DNA of 37,500 bases from Nemertoderma westbladi. Its lineage: Eukaryota; Xenacoelomorpha; Nemertodermatida; Nemertodermatidae. The stretch is taken from contig JAUCBJ010003150.1 of the NCBI GenBank assembly GCA_032718475.1, positions 1-37,500 on the forward strand, given 5' to 3'. The position numbers were made by a program, and so were the translations under genes. Each line of letters begins with the position of its first letter. Position 1 is the first letter of the stretch. The notes beneath the pieces are model-generated. The model was not told the DNA's origin. It was given only the letters and a program-made list of their open reading frames with translations, and did not search any database. Of this stretch, positions 9,060-23,810 are shown piece by piece.

Positions 9060-11310
9060 AGGCCCTTTTCATCTCATTGTTATTTAATCTCATGGACCGT
9101 TCTTCCCCAAGACCCTTTTCATCTCATTGTTATTTAATCTCATGGGCCGTTCTTCCCCAAGGCCTTTTCATCTCATTGCACTTTAATCTCATGGGCCGTT
9201 CTTCCCCAAGGCCCTTTTCATCTCATTGCACTTTAATCTCATGGACCGTTCTTCCCCAAGACCTTTTCATCTCATTGTTATTTAATCTCATGGGCCGTTC
9301 TTCCCCTAGGCCCTTTTCCTCTCATTGTTATTTAATTTCATGGACCGTTCTTCCCCAAGGCCCTTTTCATCTCATTGTTATTTAATCTCATGGGCCGTTC
9401 TTCCCCAAGGCCCTATTCATCTCATTGTTATTTAATCTCATGGGTCGTTCTTCCCCAAGGCCCTTTTCATCTCATAGCACTTTAATCTCATGGACCGTTC
9501 TTCCCCAAGGCCCTTTTCATCTCATTGTTATTTAATCTCATGGGCCGTTCTTCCCCAAGGCCCTTTTCATCTCATATCACTTTAATCTCATGGACCATTC
9601 TTCCCCAAGGCCCTTTTCATCTTATTGTTATTTAATCTCATGGGCGTTCTTCCCCAAGGCCCTTTTCATCTCATAGCACTTTAATCTCATGTACCGTTCT
9701 TCCCCAAGGCCCTTTTCATCTCATAGCACTTTAATCTCATGGAACGTTCTTCCCCAAGGCCCTTTTCATCTCATAGCACTTTAATCTCATGGACCGTTCT
9801 TCCCCAAGAGCCTTTTCATCTCATTGTTATTTAATCTCATGGGCCGTTCTTCCCCAAGGGCCTTTTCATCTCATTGTTATTTAATCTCATGGGCCGTTCT
9901 TCCCCAAGGCCCTTTTCATCTCATTGTTATTTAATCTCATGGACCGTTCTTCCCCAAGGCCCTTTTCATCTCATAGCACTTTAATCTCATGGACCGTTCT
10001 TCCCCAAGGCCCTTTTCATCTCATAGCACTTTAATCTTATGGACCGTTCTTCCCCAAGGCCCTTTTCATCTCATTGTTATTTAATCTCGTGGACCGTTCT
10101 TCCCCAAGGCCCTTTTCATCTCATAGCACTTTAATCTCATGGACCGTTCTTCCCCAAGAGCCTTTTCATCTCATTGTTATTTAATCTCATGGACCGTTCT
10201 TCCCCAAGACCCTTTTCATCTCATTGTTATTTAATCTCATGGGCCGTTCTTCCCCAAGGCCTTTTCATCTCATTGCACTTTAATCTCATGGGCCGTTCTT
10301 CCCCAAGGCCCTTTTCATCTCATTGCACTTTAATCTCATGGACCGTTCTTCCCCAAGACCTTTTCATCTCATTGCACATTAATCTCATGGACCGTTCTTC
10401 CCCAAGGCCCTTTTCATCTCATTGTTATTTAATCTCATGGGCCGTTCTTCCCCTAGGCCCTTTTCCTCTCATTGTTATTTAATTTCATGGACCGTTCTTC
10501 CCCAAGGCCCTTTTCATCTCATTGTTATTTAATCTCATGGGCCGTTCTTCCCCAAGGCCCTATTCATCTCATTGTTATTTAATCTCATGGGCCGTTCTTC
10601 CCCAAGGCCCTTTTCATCTCATAGCACTTTAATCTCATGGACCGTTCTTCCCCAAGGCCCTTTTCATCTCATTGTTATTTAATCTCATGGGCCGTTCTTC
10701 CCCAAGGCCCTTTTCATCTCATATCACTTTAATCTCATGGACCATTCTTCCCCAAGGCCCTTTTCATCTTATTGTTATTTAATCTCATGGGCGTTCTTCC
10801 CCAAGGCCCTTTTCATCTCATAGCACTTTAATCTCATGGACCGTTCTTCCCCAAGGCCCTTTTCATCTCATAGCACTTTAATCTCATGGAACGTTCTTCC
10901 CCAAGGCCCTTTTCATATCATAGCACTTTAATCTCATGGACCGTTCTTCCCCAAGAGCCTTTTCATCTCATTGTTATTTAATCTCATGGGCCGTTCTTCC
11001 CCAAGGGCCTTTTCATCTCATTGTTATTTAATCTCATGGGCCGTTCTTCCCCAAGGCCCTTTTCATCTCATTGTTATTTAATCTCATGGACCGTTCTTCC
11101 CCAAGGCCCTTTTCATCTCATAGCACTTTAATCTCATGGACCGTTCTTCCCCAAGGCCCTTTTCATCTCATAGCACTTTAATCTTATGGACCGTTCTTCC
11201 CAAAGGCCCTTTTCATCTCATTGTTATTTAATCTCGTGGACCGTTCTTCCCCAAGGCCCTTTTCATCTCATAGCACTTTAATCTCATGGACCGTTCTTCC
11301 CCAAGAGCCT
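9060..11310 (+). repeat. Higher-order duplication of about 1.15 kb (23 units), two copies
   Basis: A set of rare variants occurs twice in the same order with an offset of 1147: CCCTAGGCCC (9304/10451), CCCTATTCAT (9411/10558), CTCATATCAC (9571/10718), ATCTTATGG (10034/11181) and CTCGTGG (10086/11233). At the left end the offset is 1097, so copy 2 gained one unit. The copies are roughly 9060-10160 and 10160-11310. Confidence 0.9.
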
Positions 11311-13729
11311 TTTCATCTCATAGCACTTTAATCTCATGGACCGTTCTTCCCCAAGAGCCTTTTCATCTCATTGTTATTTAATCTCATGGGCCGTTCTTCC
11401 CCAAGGCCCTTTTCATCTCATAGCACTTTAATCTCATGGACCGTTCTTCCCCAAGAGCCTTTTCATCTCATAGCACTTTAATCTCATGGACCGTTCTTCC
11501 CCAAGACCCTTTTCATCTCATTGTTATTTAATCTCATGGGCCGTTCTTCCCCAAGGCCCTTTTCATCTCATAGCACTTTAATCTCATGGACCGCTCTTCC
11601 CCAAGAGCCTTTTCATCTCATAGCACTTTAATCTCATGGACCGTTCTTCCCCAAGACCCTTTTCATCTCATTGTTATTTAATCTCATGGACCGTTCTTCC
11701 CCAAGAGCCTTTTCATCTCATTGTTATTTAATCTCGTGGACCGTTCTTCCCCAAGGCCCTTTTCATCTCATAGCACTTTAATCTCATGGACCGTTCTTCC
11801 CCAAGAGCCTTTTCATCTCATAGCACTTTAATCTCATGGACCGTTCTTCCCCAAGACCCTTTTCATCTCATTGTTATTTAATCTCATGGACCGTTCTTCC
11901 CCAAGGCCCTTTTCATCTTATTGTTATTTAATCTCATGGGCGTTCTTCCCCAAGGCCCTTTTCATCTCATAGCACTTTAATCTCATGGACCGTTCTTCCC
12001 CAAGACCCTTTTCATCTCATAGCACTTTAATCTCATGGACCGTTCTTCCCCAAGACCCTTTTCATCTCATAGCACTTTAATCTCATGGACCGTTCTTCCC
12101 CAAGGCCCTTTTCATCTCATAGCACTTTAATCTCATGGACCGTTCTTCCCCAAGACCCTTTTCATCTCATAGCACTTTAATCTTATGGACCGTTCTTCCC
12201 CAAGGCCCTTTTCATCTCATAGCACTTTAATCTCATGGACCGTTCTTCCCCAAGGCCCTTTTCATCTCATAGCACTTTAATCTCATGGACCGTTCTTCCC
12301 CAAGACCCTTTTCATCTCATAGCACTTTAATCTCGTGGACCGTTCTTCCCCAAGGCCCTTTTCATCTCATAGCACTTTAATCTCATGGACCGTTCTTCCC
12401 CAAGACCCTTTTCATCTCATAGCACTTTAATCTCATGGGCCGTTCTTCCCCAAGGGCCTTTTCATCTCATTGTTATTTAATCTCATGGGCCGTTCTTCCC
12501 CAAGGCCCTTTTCATCTCATTGTTATTTAATCTCATGGGCCGTTCTTCCCCAAGGCCCTTTTCATCTCATTGTTATTTAATCTCATGGGCCGTTCTTCCC
12601 CAAGGCCCTTTTCATCTCATTGTTATTTAATCTCATGGGCCGTTCTTCCCCAAGGCCCTTTTCATCTCATTGTTATTTAATCTCATGGGCCGTTCTTCCC
12701 CAAGGCCCTTTTCATCTCATTGTTATTTAATCTCATGGACCGTTCTTCCCCAAGACCCTTTTCATCTCATAGCACTTTAATCTCATGGACCGTTCTTCCC
12801 CAAGAGCCTTTTCATCTCATAGCACTTTAATCTTATGGACCGTTCTTCCCCAAGGCCCTTTTCATCTCATTGTTAATTAATCTCATGGACCGTTCTTCCC
12901 CAAGACCCTTTTCATCTCATAGCACTTTAATCTCATGGACCGTTCTTCCCCAAGGCCCTTTTCATCTCATAGCACTTTAATCTCATGGACCGTTCTTCCC
13001 CAAGAGCCTTTTCATCTCATTGTTATTTAATCTCATGGGCCGTTCTTCCCCAAGGGCCTTTTCATCTCATTGTTATTTAATCTCATGGGCCGTTCTTCCC
13101 CAAGGCCCTTTTCATCTCATTGTTATTTAATCTCATGGACCGTTCTTCCCCAAGGCCCTTTTCATCTCATAGCACTTTAATCTCATGGACCGTTCTTCCC
13201 CAAGGCCCTTTTCATCTCATAGCACTTTAATCTTATGGACCGTTCTTCCCCAAGGCCCTTTTCATCTCATTGTTAATTAATCTCATGGACCGTTCTTCCC
13301 CAAGACCCTTTTCATCTCATAGCACTTTAATCTCATGGACCGTTCTTCCCCAAGGCCCTTTTCATCTCATAGCACTTTAATCTCATGGACCGTTCTTCCC
13401 CAAGGCCCTTTTCATCTCATAGCACTTTAATCTTATGGACCGTTCTTCCCCAAGGCCCTTTTCATCTCATTGTTATTTAATCTCATGGACCGTTCTTCCC
13501 CAAGGCCCTTTTCATCTCATTGTTATTTAATCTCATGGACCGTTCTTCCCCAAGGCCCTTTTCATCTCATAGCACTTTAATCTCATGGACCGTTCTTCCC
13601 CCAAGGCCCTTTTCATCTCATAGCACTTTAATCTCATGGACCGTTCTTCCCCAAGGCCCTTTTCATCTCATAGCACTTTAATCTCATGGACCGTTCTTCC
13701 CCAAGACCCTTTTCATCTCATAGCACTTT

Positions 13730-15430
13730 AATCTCATGGACCGTTCTTCCCCAAGACCCTTTTCATCTCATAGCACTTTAATCTCATGGACCGTTCTTCC
13801 CCAAGGCCCTTTTCATCTCATAGCACTTTAATCTCATGGACCGTTCTTCCCCAAGGCCCTTTTCATCTCATAGCACTTTAATCTCATGGACCGTTCTTCC
13901 CCAAGACCCTTTTCATCTCATAGCACTTTAATCTCATGGACCATTCTTCCCCAAGGCCCTTTTCATCTCATTGTTATTTAATCTCATGGACCGTTCTTCC
14001 CCAAGGCCCTTTTCATCTCATAGCACTTTAATCTCATGGACCGTTCTTCCCCAAGGCCCTTTTCATCTCATAGCACTTTAATCTCATGGACCGTTCTTCC
14101 CCAAGGCCCTTTTCATCTCATAGCACTTTAATCTTATGGACCGTTCTTCCCCAAGGCCCTTTTCATCTCATTGTTATTTAATCTCATGGACCGTTCTTCC
14201 CCAAGGCCCTTTTCATCTCATTGTTATTTAATCTCATGGACCGTTCTTCCCCAAGGCCCTTTTCATCTCATAGCACTTTAATCTCATGGACCGTTCTTCC
14301 CCAAGACCCTTTTCATCTCATAGCACTTTAATCTTATGGACCGTTCTTCCCCAAGGCCCTTTTCATCTCATTGTTATTTAATCTCATGGACCATTCTTCC
14401 CCAAGGCCCTTTTCATCTCATTGCACTTTAATCTCATGTACCGTTCTTCCCCAAGGCCCTTTTCATCTCATAGCACTTTAATCTCGTGGACCGTTCTTCC
14501 CCAAGGCCCTTTTCATCTCATTGTTATTTAATCTCATGGGCCGTTCTTCCCCAAGGCCCTTTTCATCTCATAGCACTTTAATCTCATGGACCGTTCTTCC
14601 CCAAGACCCTTTTCATCTCATAGCACTTTAATCTCATGGACCGTTCTTCCCCAAGGCCCTTTTCATCTCATAGCACTTTAATCTCATGGACCGTTCTTCC
14701 CCAAGGCCCTTTTCATCTCATAGCACTTTAATCTCATGGACCGTTCTTCCCCAAGACCCTTTTCATCTCATAGCACTTTAATCTCATGGACCATTCTTCC
14801 CCAAGGCCCTTTTCATCTCATTGTTATTTAATCTCATGGACCGTTCTTCCCCAAGGCCCTTTTCATCTCATAGCACTTTAATCTCATGGACCGTTCTTCC
14901 CCAAGGCCCTTTTCATCTCATAGCACTTTAATCTCATGGACCGTTCTTCCCCAAGGCCCTTTTCATCTCATAGCACTTTAATCTTATGGACCGTTCTTCC
15001 CCAAGGCCCTTTTCATCTCATTGTTATTTAATCTCATGGACCGTTCTTCCCCAAGGCCCTTTTCATCTCATTGTTATTTAATTTCATGGACCGTTCTTCC
15101 CCAAGGCCCTTTTCATCTCATAGCACTTTAATCTCATGGACCGTTCTTCCCCAAGACCCTTTTCATCTCATAGCACTTTAATCTTATGGACCGTTCTTCC
15201 CCAAGGCCCTTTTCATCTCATTGTTATTTAATCTCATGGACCATTCTTCCCCAAGGCCCTTTTCATCTCATTGCACTTTAATCTCATGTACCGTTCTTCC
15301 CCAAGGCCCTTTTCATCTCATAGCACTTTAATCTCGTGGACCGTTCTTCCCCAAGGCCCTTTTCATCTCATTGTTATTTAATCTCATGGGCCGTTCTTCC
15401 CCAAGGCCCTTTTCATCTCATAGCACTTTA
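13730..15430 (+). repeat. Higher-order duplication of 850 bp (17 units), two copies
   Basis: Markers repeat exactly 850 bases apart: CCATTCTTCC at 13941/14791, ATCTTATGGA at 14131/14981, CATGTACC at about 14435/15285, ATCTCGTGGA at 14481/15331. The copies are nearly identical; one visible difference is ATTTCATGGA at 15081 against ATCTCATGGA at 14231. Very low divergence suggests a recent event. Confidence 0.9.
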
Positions 15431-18400
15431 ATCTCATGGACCATTCTTCCCCAAGGCCCTTTTCATCTCATTGTTATTTAATCTCATGGACCGTTCTTCC
15501 CCAAGACCCTTTTCATCTCATTGTTATTTAATCTCATGGGCGTTCTTCCCCAAGGCCCTTTTCATCTCATAGCACTTTAATCTCATGGACCGTTCTTCCC
15601 CAAGGCCCTTTTCATCTCATAGCACTTTAATCTCATGGAACGTTCTTCCCCAAGGCCCTTTTCATCTCATAGCACTTTAATCTCATGGAACGTTCTTCCC
15701 CAAGACCCTTTTCATCTCATTGTTATTTAATCTCATGGACCGTTCTTCCCCAAGGCCCTTTTCATCTCATTGCACTTTAATCTCATGGGCCGTTCTTCCC
15801 CAAGACCCTTTTCATCTCATTGTTATTTAATCTCATGGACCGTTCTTCCCCAAGGCCCTTTTCATCTCATAGCACTTTAATCTCATGGACCGTTCTTCCC
15901 CAAGACCCTTTTCATCTCATAGCACTTTAATCTCATGGACCGTTCTTCCCCAAGGCCCTTTTCATCTCATTGTTATTTAATCTCATGGGCCGTTCTTCCC
16001 CAAGACCTTTTCATCTCATTGTTATTTAATCTCATGGACCGTTCTTCCCCAAGACCTTTTCATCTCATTGTTATTTAATCTCATGGACCGTTCTTCCCCA
16101 AGACCCTTTTCATCTCATTGTTATTTAATCTCATGGACCGTTCTTCCCCAAGACCTTTTCATCTCATAGCACTTTAATCTCATGGGCCGTTCTTCCCCAA
16201 GACCTTTTCATCTCATTGTTATTTAATCTCATGGGCCGTTCTTCCCCAAGGCCCTTTTCATCTCATTGTTATTTAATCTCATGGACCGTTCTTCCCCAAG
16301 GCCCTTTTCATCTCATAGCACTTTAATCTCATGGACCGTTCTTCCCCAAGACCCTTTTCATCTCATAGCACTTTAATCTCATGGACCGTTCTTCCCCAAG
16401 GCCCTTTTCATCTCATAGCACTTTAATCTCATGGACCGTTCTTCCCCAAGACCCTTTTCATCTCATAGCACTTTAATCTCATGGACCGTTCTTCCCCAAG
16501 GGCCTTTTCATCTCATTGTTATTTAATCTCATGGGCCGTTCTTCCCCAAGACCTTTTCATCTCATTGTTATTTAATCTCATGGACCGTTCTTCCCCAAGG
16601 CCCTTTTCATCTCATAGCACTTTAATCTCATGGACCGTTCTTCCCCAAGACCCTTTTCATCTCATAGCACTTTAATCTCATGGACCGTTCTTCCCCAAGG
16701 GCCTTTTCATCTCATTTTTATTTAATCTCATGGGCCATTCTTCCCCAAGACCTTTTCATCTCATTGTTATTTAATCTCATGGGCCGTTCTTCCCCAAGGC
16801 CCTTTTCATCTCATTGTTATTTAATCTCATGGACCGTTCTTCCCCAAGGCCCTTTTCATCTCATAGCACTTTAATCTCATGGACCGTTCTTCCCCAAGAC
16901 CCTTTTCATCTCATAGCACTTTAATCACATGGACCGTTCTTCCCCAAGGGCCTTTTCATCTCATTGTTATTTAATCTCATGGGCCGTTCTTCCCCAAGAC
17001 CTTTTCATCTCATTGTTATTTAATCTCATGGGCCGTTCTTCCCCAAGGCCCTTTTCATCTCATTGTTATTTAATCTCATGGACCGTTCTTCCCCAAGACC
17101 TTTTCATCTCATTGTTATTTAATCTCATGGGCCGTTCTTCCCCAAGGCCCTTTTCATCTCATTGTTATTTAATCTCATGGACCGTTCTTCCCCAAGGCCC
17201 TTTTCATCTCATTGCACTTTAATCTCATGGACCGTTCTTCCCCAAGGCCCTTTTCATCTCATTGTTAATTAATCTCATGGACCGTTCTTCCCCAAGGCCC
17301 TTTTCATCTCATAGCACTTTAATCTCATGGGCCGTTCTTCCCCAAGGCCCTTTTCATCTTATTGTTATTTAATCTCATGGGCGTTCTTCCCCAAGGCCCT
17401 TTTCATCTCATAGCACTTTAATCTCATGGACCGTTCTTCCCCAAGGCCCTTTTCATCTCATAGCACTTTAATCTCATGGAACGTTCTTCCCCAAGGCCCT
17501 TTTCATCTCATAGCACTTTAATCTCATGGACCGTTCTTCCCCAAGGGCCTTTTCATCTCATTGTTATTTAATCTCATGGGCCGTTCTTCCCCAAGACCCT
17601 TTTCATCTCATAGCACTTTAATCTCATGGACCGTTCTTCCCCAAGGCCCTTTTCATCTCATAGCACTTTAATCTCATGGACCGTTCTTCCCCAAGGCCCT
17701 TTTCATCTCATAGCACTTTAATCTCATGGAACGTTCTTCCCCAAGGCCCTTTTCATCTCATAGCACTTTAATCTCATGGACCGTTCTTCCCCAAGGGCCT
17801 TTTCATCTCATTGTTATTTAATCTCATGGGCCGTTCTTCCCCAAGACCTTTTCATCTCATTGCACTTTAATCTCATGGACCGTTCTTCCCCAAGGCCCTT
17901 TTCATCTCATTGTTATTTAATCTCATGGACCGTTCTTCCCCAAGGCCCTTTTCATCTCATAGCACTTTAATCTCATGGACCGTTCTTCCCCAAGACCCTT
18001 TTCATCTCATAGCACTTTAATCTCATGGAGCGTTCTTCCCCAACACCTTTTCATCTCATTGTTATTTAATCTCATGGACCGTTCTTCCCCAAGGCACTTT
18101 TCATCTCATAGCACTTTAATCTCATGGGCCGTTCTTCCCCAAGGGCCTTTTCATCTCATTGTTATTTAATCTCATGGGCCGTTCTTCCCCAAGACCTTTT
18201 CATCTCATTTTTATTTAATCTCATGGGCCGTTCTTCCCCAAGGCCCTTTTCATCTCATTGTTATTTAATCTCATGGACCGTTCTTCCCCAAGACCTTTTC
18301 ATCTCATTGTTATTTAATCTCATGGGCCGTTCTTCCCCAAGACCCTTTTCATCTCATTGTTATTTAATCTCATGGGCCGTTCTTCCCCAAGACCTGTTCA

Positions 18401-21400
18401 TCTCATTGTTATTTAATCTCATGGACGTTCTTCCCCAAGGCCCTTTTCATCTCATAGCACTTTAATCTCGTGGACCGTTCTTCCCCAAGGCCCTTTTCAT
18501 CTCATTGTTATTTAATCTCATGGGCCGTTCTTCCCCAAGGCCCTTTTCATCTCATAGCACTTTAATCTCATGGACCATTCTTCCCCAAGGCCCTTTTCAT
18601 CTCATTGTTATTTAATCTCATGGACCGTTCTTCCCCAAGACCCTTTTCATCTCATTGTTATTTAATCTCATGGGCGTTCTTCCCCAAGGCCCTTTTCATC
18701 TCATAGCACTTTAATCTCATGGACCGTTCTTCCCCAAGGCCCTTTTCATCTCATAGCACTTTAATCTCATGGAACGTTCTTCCCCAAGGCCCTTTTCATC
18801 TCATAGCACTTTAATCTCATGGAACGTTCTTCCCCAAGACCCTTTTCATCTCATTGTTATTTAATCTCATGGACCGTTCTTCCCCAAGGCCCTTTTCATC
18901 TCATTGCACTTTAATCTCATGGGCCGTTCTTCCCCAAGACCCTTTTCATCTCATTGTTATTTAATCTCATGGACCGTTCTTCCCCAAGGCCCTTTTCATC
19001 TCATAGCACTTTAATCTCATGGACCGTTCTTCCCCAAGGCCCTTTTCATCTCATAGCACTTTAATCTCATGGACCGTTCTTCCCCAAGACCCTTTTCATC
19101 TCATTGTTATTTAATCTCATGGACCGTTCTTCCCCAAGGCCCTTTTCATCTCATAGCACTTTAATCTCATGGACCGTTCTTCCCCAAGGCCCTTTTCATC
19201 TCATAGCACTTTAATCTCATGGGCCGTTCTTCCCCAAGACCTTTTCATCTCATTGTTATTTAATCTCATGGGCCGTTCTTCCCCAAGGCCCTTTTCATCT
19301 CATTGTTATTTAATCTCATGGACCGTTCTTCCCCAAGGCCCTTTTCATCTCATAGCACTTTAATCTCATGGACCGTTCTTCCCCAAGACCCTTTTCATCT
19401 CATAGCACTTTAATCTCATGGACCGTTCTTCCCCAAGGCCCTTTTCATCTCATAGCACTTTAATCTCATGGACCGTTCTTCCCCAAGACCCTTTTCATCT
19501 CATAGCACTTTAATCTCATGGACCGTTCTTCCCCAAGGGCCTTTTCATCTCATTGTTATTTAATCTCATGGGCCGTTCTTCCCCAAGACCTTTTCATCTC
19601 ATTGTTATTTAATCTCATGGACCGTTCTTCCCCAAGGCCCTTTTCATCTCATAGCACTTTAATCTCATGGACCGTTCTTCCCCAAGACCCTTTTCATCTC
19701 ATAGCACTTTAATCTCATGGACCGTTCTTCCCCAAGGGCCTTTTCATCTCATTTTTATTTAATCTCATGGGCCATTCTTCCCCAAGACCTTTTCATCTCA
19801 TTGTTATTTAATCTCATGGGCCGTTCTTCCCCAAGGCCCTTTTCATCTCATTGTTATTTAATCTCATGGACCGTTCTTCCCCAAGGCCCTTTTCATCTCA
19901 TAGCACTTTAATCTCATGGACCGTTCTTCCCCAAGACCCTTTTCATCTCATAGCACTTTAATCACATGGACCGTTCTTCCCCAAGACCTTTTCATCTCAT
20001 TGTTATTTAATCTCATGGGCCGTTCTTCCCCAAGGCCCTTTTCATCTCATTGTTATTTAATCTCATGGACCGTTCTTCCCCAAGGCCCTTTTCATCTCAT
20101 AGCACTTTAATCTCATGGACCGTTCTTCCCCAAGACCCTTTTCATCTCATAGCACTTTAATCACATGGGCCGTTCTTCCCCAAGACCTTTTCATCTCATT
20201 GTTATTTAATCTCATGGGCCGTTCTTCCCCAAGGCCCTTTTCATCTCATTGTTATTTAATCTCATGGACCGTTCTTCCCCAAGACCTTTTCATCTCATTG
20301 TTATTTAATCTCATGGGCCGTTCTTCCCCAAGGCCCTTTTCATCTCATTGTTATTTAATCTCATGGACCGTTCTTCCCCAAGGCCCTTTTCATCTCATAG
20401 CACTTTAATCTCATGGGCCGTTCTTCCCCAAGGCCCTTTTCATCTTATTGTTATTTAATCTCATGGGCGTTCTTCCCCAAGGCCCTTTTCATCTCATAGC
20501 ACTTTAATCTCATGGACCGTTCTTCCCCAAGGCCCTTTTCATCTCATAGCACTTTAATCTCATGGAACGTTCTTCCCCAAGGCCCTTTTCATCTCATAGC
20601 ACTTTAATCTCATGGACCGTTCTTCCCCAAGGGCCTTTTCATCTCATTGTTATTTAATCTCATGGGCCGTTCTTCCCCAAGACCTTTTCATCTCATTGTT
20701 ATTTAATCTCATGGGCCGTTCTTCCCCAAGGCCCTTTTCATCTCATTGTTATTTAATCTCATGGACCGTTCTTCCCCAAGGCCCTTTTCATCTCATAGCA
20801 CTTTAATCTCATGGACCGTTCTTCCCCAAGACCCTTTTCATCTCATAGCACTTTAATCTCATGGACCGTTCTTCCCCAAGGCACTTTTCATCTCATAGCA
20901 CTTTAATCTCATGGGCCGTTCTTCCCCAAGGGCCTTTTCATCTCATTGTTATTTAATCTCATGGGCCGTTCTTCCCCAAGACCTTTTCATCTCATTTTTA
21001 TTTAATCTCATGGGCCGTTCTTCCCCAAGGCCCTTTTCATCTCATTGTTATTTAATCTCATGGACCGTTCTTCCCCAAGACCTTTTCATCTCATAGCACT
21101 TTAATCTCATGGGCCGTTCTTCCCCAAGACCTTTTCATCTCATTGTTATTTAATCTCATGGACCGTTCTTCCCCAAGACCTTTTCATCTCATTGTTATTT
21201 AATCTCATGGGCCGTTCTTCCCCAAGACCCTTTTCATCTCATTGTTATTTAATCTCATGGGCCGTTCTTCCCCAAGACCTTTTCATCTCATTGTTATTTA
21301 ATCTCATGGGCCGTTCTTCCCCAAGACCCTTTTCATCTCATTGTTATTTAATCTCATGGGCCGTTCTTCCCCAAGACCTTTTCATCTCATTGTTATTTAA

Positions 21401-21665
21401 TCTCATGGGCCGTTCTTCCCCAAGACCCTTTTCATCTCATTGCACTTTAATCTCATGGGCCGTTCTTCCCCAAGACCTTTTCATCTCATTGTTATTTAAT
21501 CTCATGGACCGTTCTTCCCCAAGACCTTTTCATCTCATTGTTATTTAATCTCATGGGCCGTTCTTCCCCAAGACCCTTTTCATCTCATTGTTATTTAATC
21601 TCATGGGCCGTTCTTCCCCAAGACCTGTTCATCTCATTGTTATTTAATCTCATGGACGTTCTTCC
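15300..21665 (+). repeat. Higher-order duplication of about 3.1-3.2 kb (about 63 units), two copies
   Basis: The marker order in about 15300-18440 recurs in about 18440-21665: CTCGTGG 15333/18468, ACCATTC near 15440/18574, ATCACATGG 16924/19961, CATCTTATTG 17355/20441, GACCTGTTC 18391/21622. The offset drifts from 3135 to 3037, 3086 and 3231, so single and multiple units were gained or lost after the duplication. Confidence 0.88.
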
Positions 21666-23810
21666 CAAAGGCCGTTTTCATCTCATAGCACTTTAATCTC
21701 ATGGACCGTTCTTCCCCAAGGCCCTTTTCATCTCATTGTTATTTAATCTCATGGGCCGTTCTTCCCCAAGGCCCTTTTCATCTCATAGCACTTTAATCTC
21801 ATGGACCGTTCTTCCCCAAGGCCCTTTTCATCTCATAGCACTTTAATCTCATGGACCGTTCTTCCCCAAGACCTTTTCATCTCATTGTTATTTAATCTCA
21901 TGGGCCGTTCTTCCCCAACGCCCTTTTCATCTCATAGCACTTTAATCTCATGGACCGTTCTTCCGCAAGACCCTTTTCATCTCATTGTTATTTAATCTCG
22001 TGGACCGTTCTTCCCCAAGGCCCTTTTCATCTCATAGCACTTTAATCTCGTGGACCGTTCTTCCCCAAGGCCCTTTTCATCTCATAGCACTTTAATCTCA
22101 TGGGCCGTTCTTCCCCAAGACCCTTTTCATCTCATTGTTATTTAATCTCATGGACCGTTCTTCCCCAAGGCCCTTTTCTTCTCATTGTTATTTAATCTCG
22201 TGGACCGTTCTTCCCCAAGACCCTTTTCATCTCATTGTTATTTAATCTCATGGGCCGTTCTTCCCCAAGGCCCTTTTCATATCATTGTTATTTAATCTCA
22301 TGGACCGTTCTTCCCCAAGGCCCCTTTCATCTCATTGCACTTTAATCTCGTGGACCGTTCTTCCCCAAGACCCGTTTCATCTCATTGTTATTTAATCTCG
22401 TGGACCGTTCTTCCCCAAGGCCCTTTTCATCTCATAGCACTTTAATCTCGTGGACCGTTCTTCCCCAAGGCCCTTTTCATCTCATTGTTATTTAATCTCA
22501 TGGACCGTTCTTCCCCAAGGCCCCTTTCATCTCATTGCACTTTAATCTCGTGGACCGTTCTTCCCCAAGACCCTTTTCATCTCATTGTTATTTAATCTCA
22601 TGGGCCGTTCTTCCCCAAGGCCCTTTTCATCTCATTGTTATTTAATCTCATGGACCGTTCTTCCCCAAGGCCCCTTTCATCTCATTGCACTTTAATCTCG
22701 AGGACCGTTCTTCCCCAAGACCTTTTCATCTCATTGCACTTTAATCTCATGGACCGTTCTTCCCCAAGGCCCTTTTCATCTCATTGTTATTTAATCTCAT
22801 GGACCGTTCTTCCCCAAGGCCCTTTTCATCTCATTGTTATTTAATCTCATGGGCCGTTCTTCCCCAAGGCCCTTTTCATCTCATTGTTATTTAATCTCAT
22901 GGGCCGTTCTTCCCCAAGGCCCTTTTCATCTCATTGTTATTTAATCTCATGGACCGTTCTTCCCCAAGGCCCTTTTCATCTCATTGTTATTTAATCTCAT
23001 GGGCCGTTCTTCCCCAAGGCCCTTTTCATCTCATTGTTATTTAATCTCATGGACCGTTCTTCCCCAAGACCTTTTCATCTCATAGCACTTTAATCTCATG
23101 GACCGTTCTTCCCCAAGACCTTTTCATCTCATTGCACTTTAATCTCATGGACCGTTCTTCCCCAAGGCCATTTTCATCTCATTGCACTTTAATCTCATGG
23201 ACCGTTCTTCCCCAAGACCTTTTCATCTCATTGCACTTTAATCTCATGGACCGTTCTTCCCCAAGGCCCTTTTCATCTCATTGTTATTTAATCTCATGGA
23301 CCGTTCTTCCCCAAGACCTTTTCATCTCATTGCACTTTAATCTCGTGGACCGTTCTTCCCCAAGACCCTTTTCATCTCATAGCACTTTAATCTCGTGGAC
23401 CGTTCTTCCCCAAGACCCTTTCATCTCATTGAACTTTAATCTCGTGGACCGTTCTTCCCCAAGGCCCTTTTCATCTCATTGTTATTTAATCTCGTGGACC
23501 GTTCTTCCCCAAGGGCCTTTTCATCTCATTGTTATTTAATCTCATGGGCCGTTCTTTCCCAAGACCCTTTCATCTCATGGCACTTTAATCTCATGGACCG
23601 TTCTTCCCCAAGGCACTTTTCATATCATTGTTATTTAATCTCGTGGACCGTTCTTCCCCAAGACCCTTTCATCTCATTGCACTTTAATTTCGTGGGCCGT
23701 TCATCCCCAAGACCTTTTCATCTCATTGCACTCTAATCTCATGGGCCGTTCTTCCCCAAGGCCCTTTTCATCTCATTGTTATTTAATCTCGTGGACCGTT
23801 CTTCCCCAAG

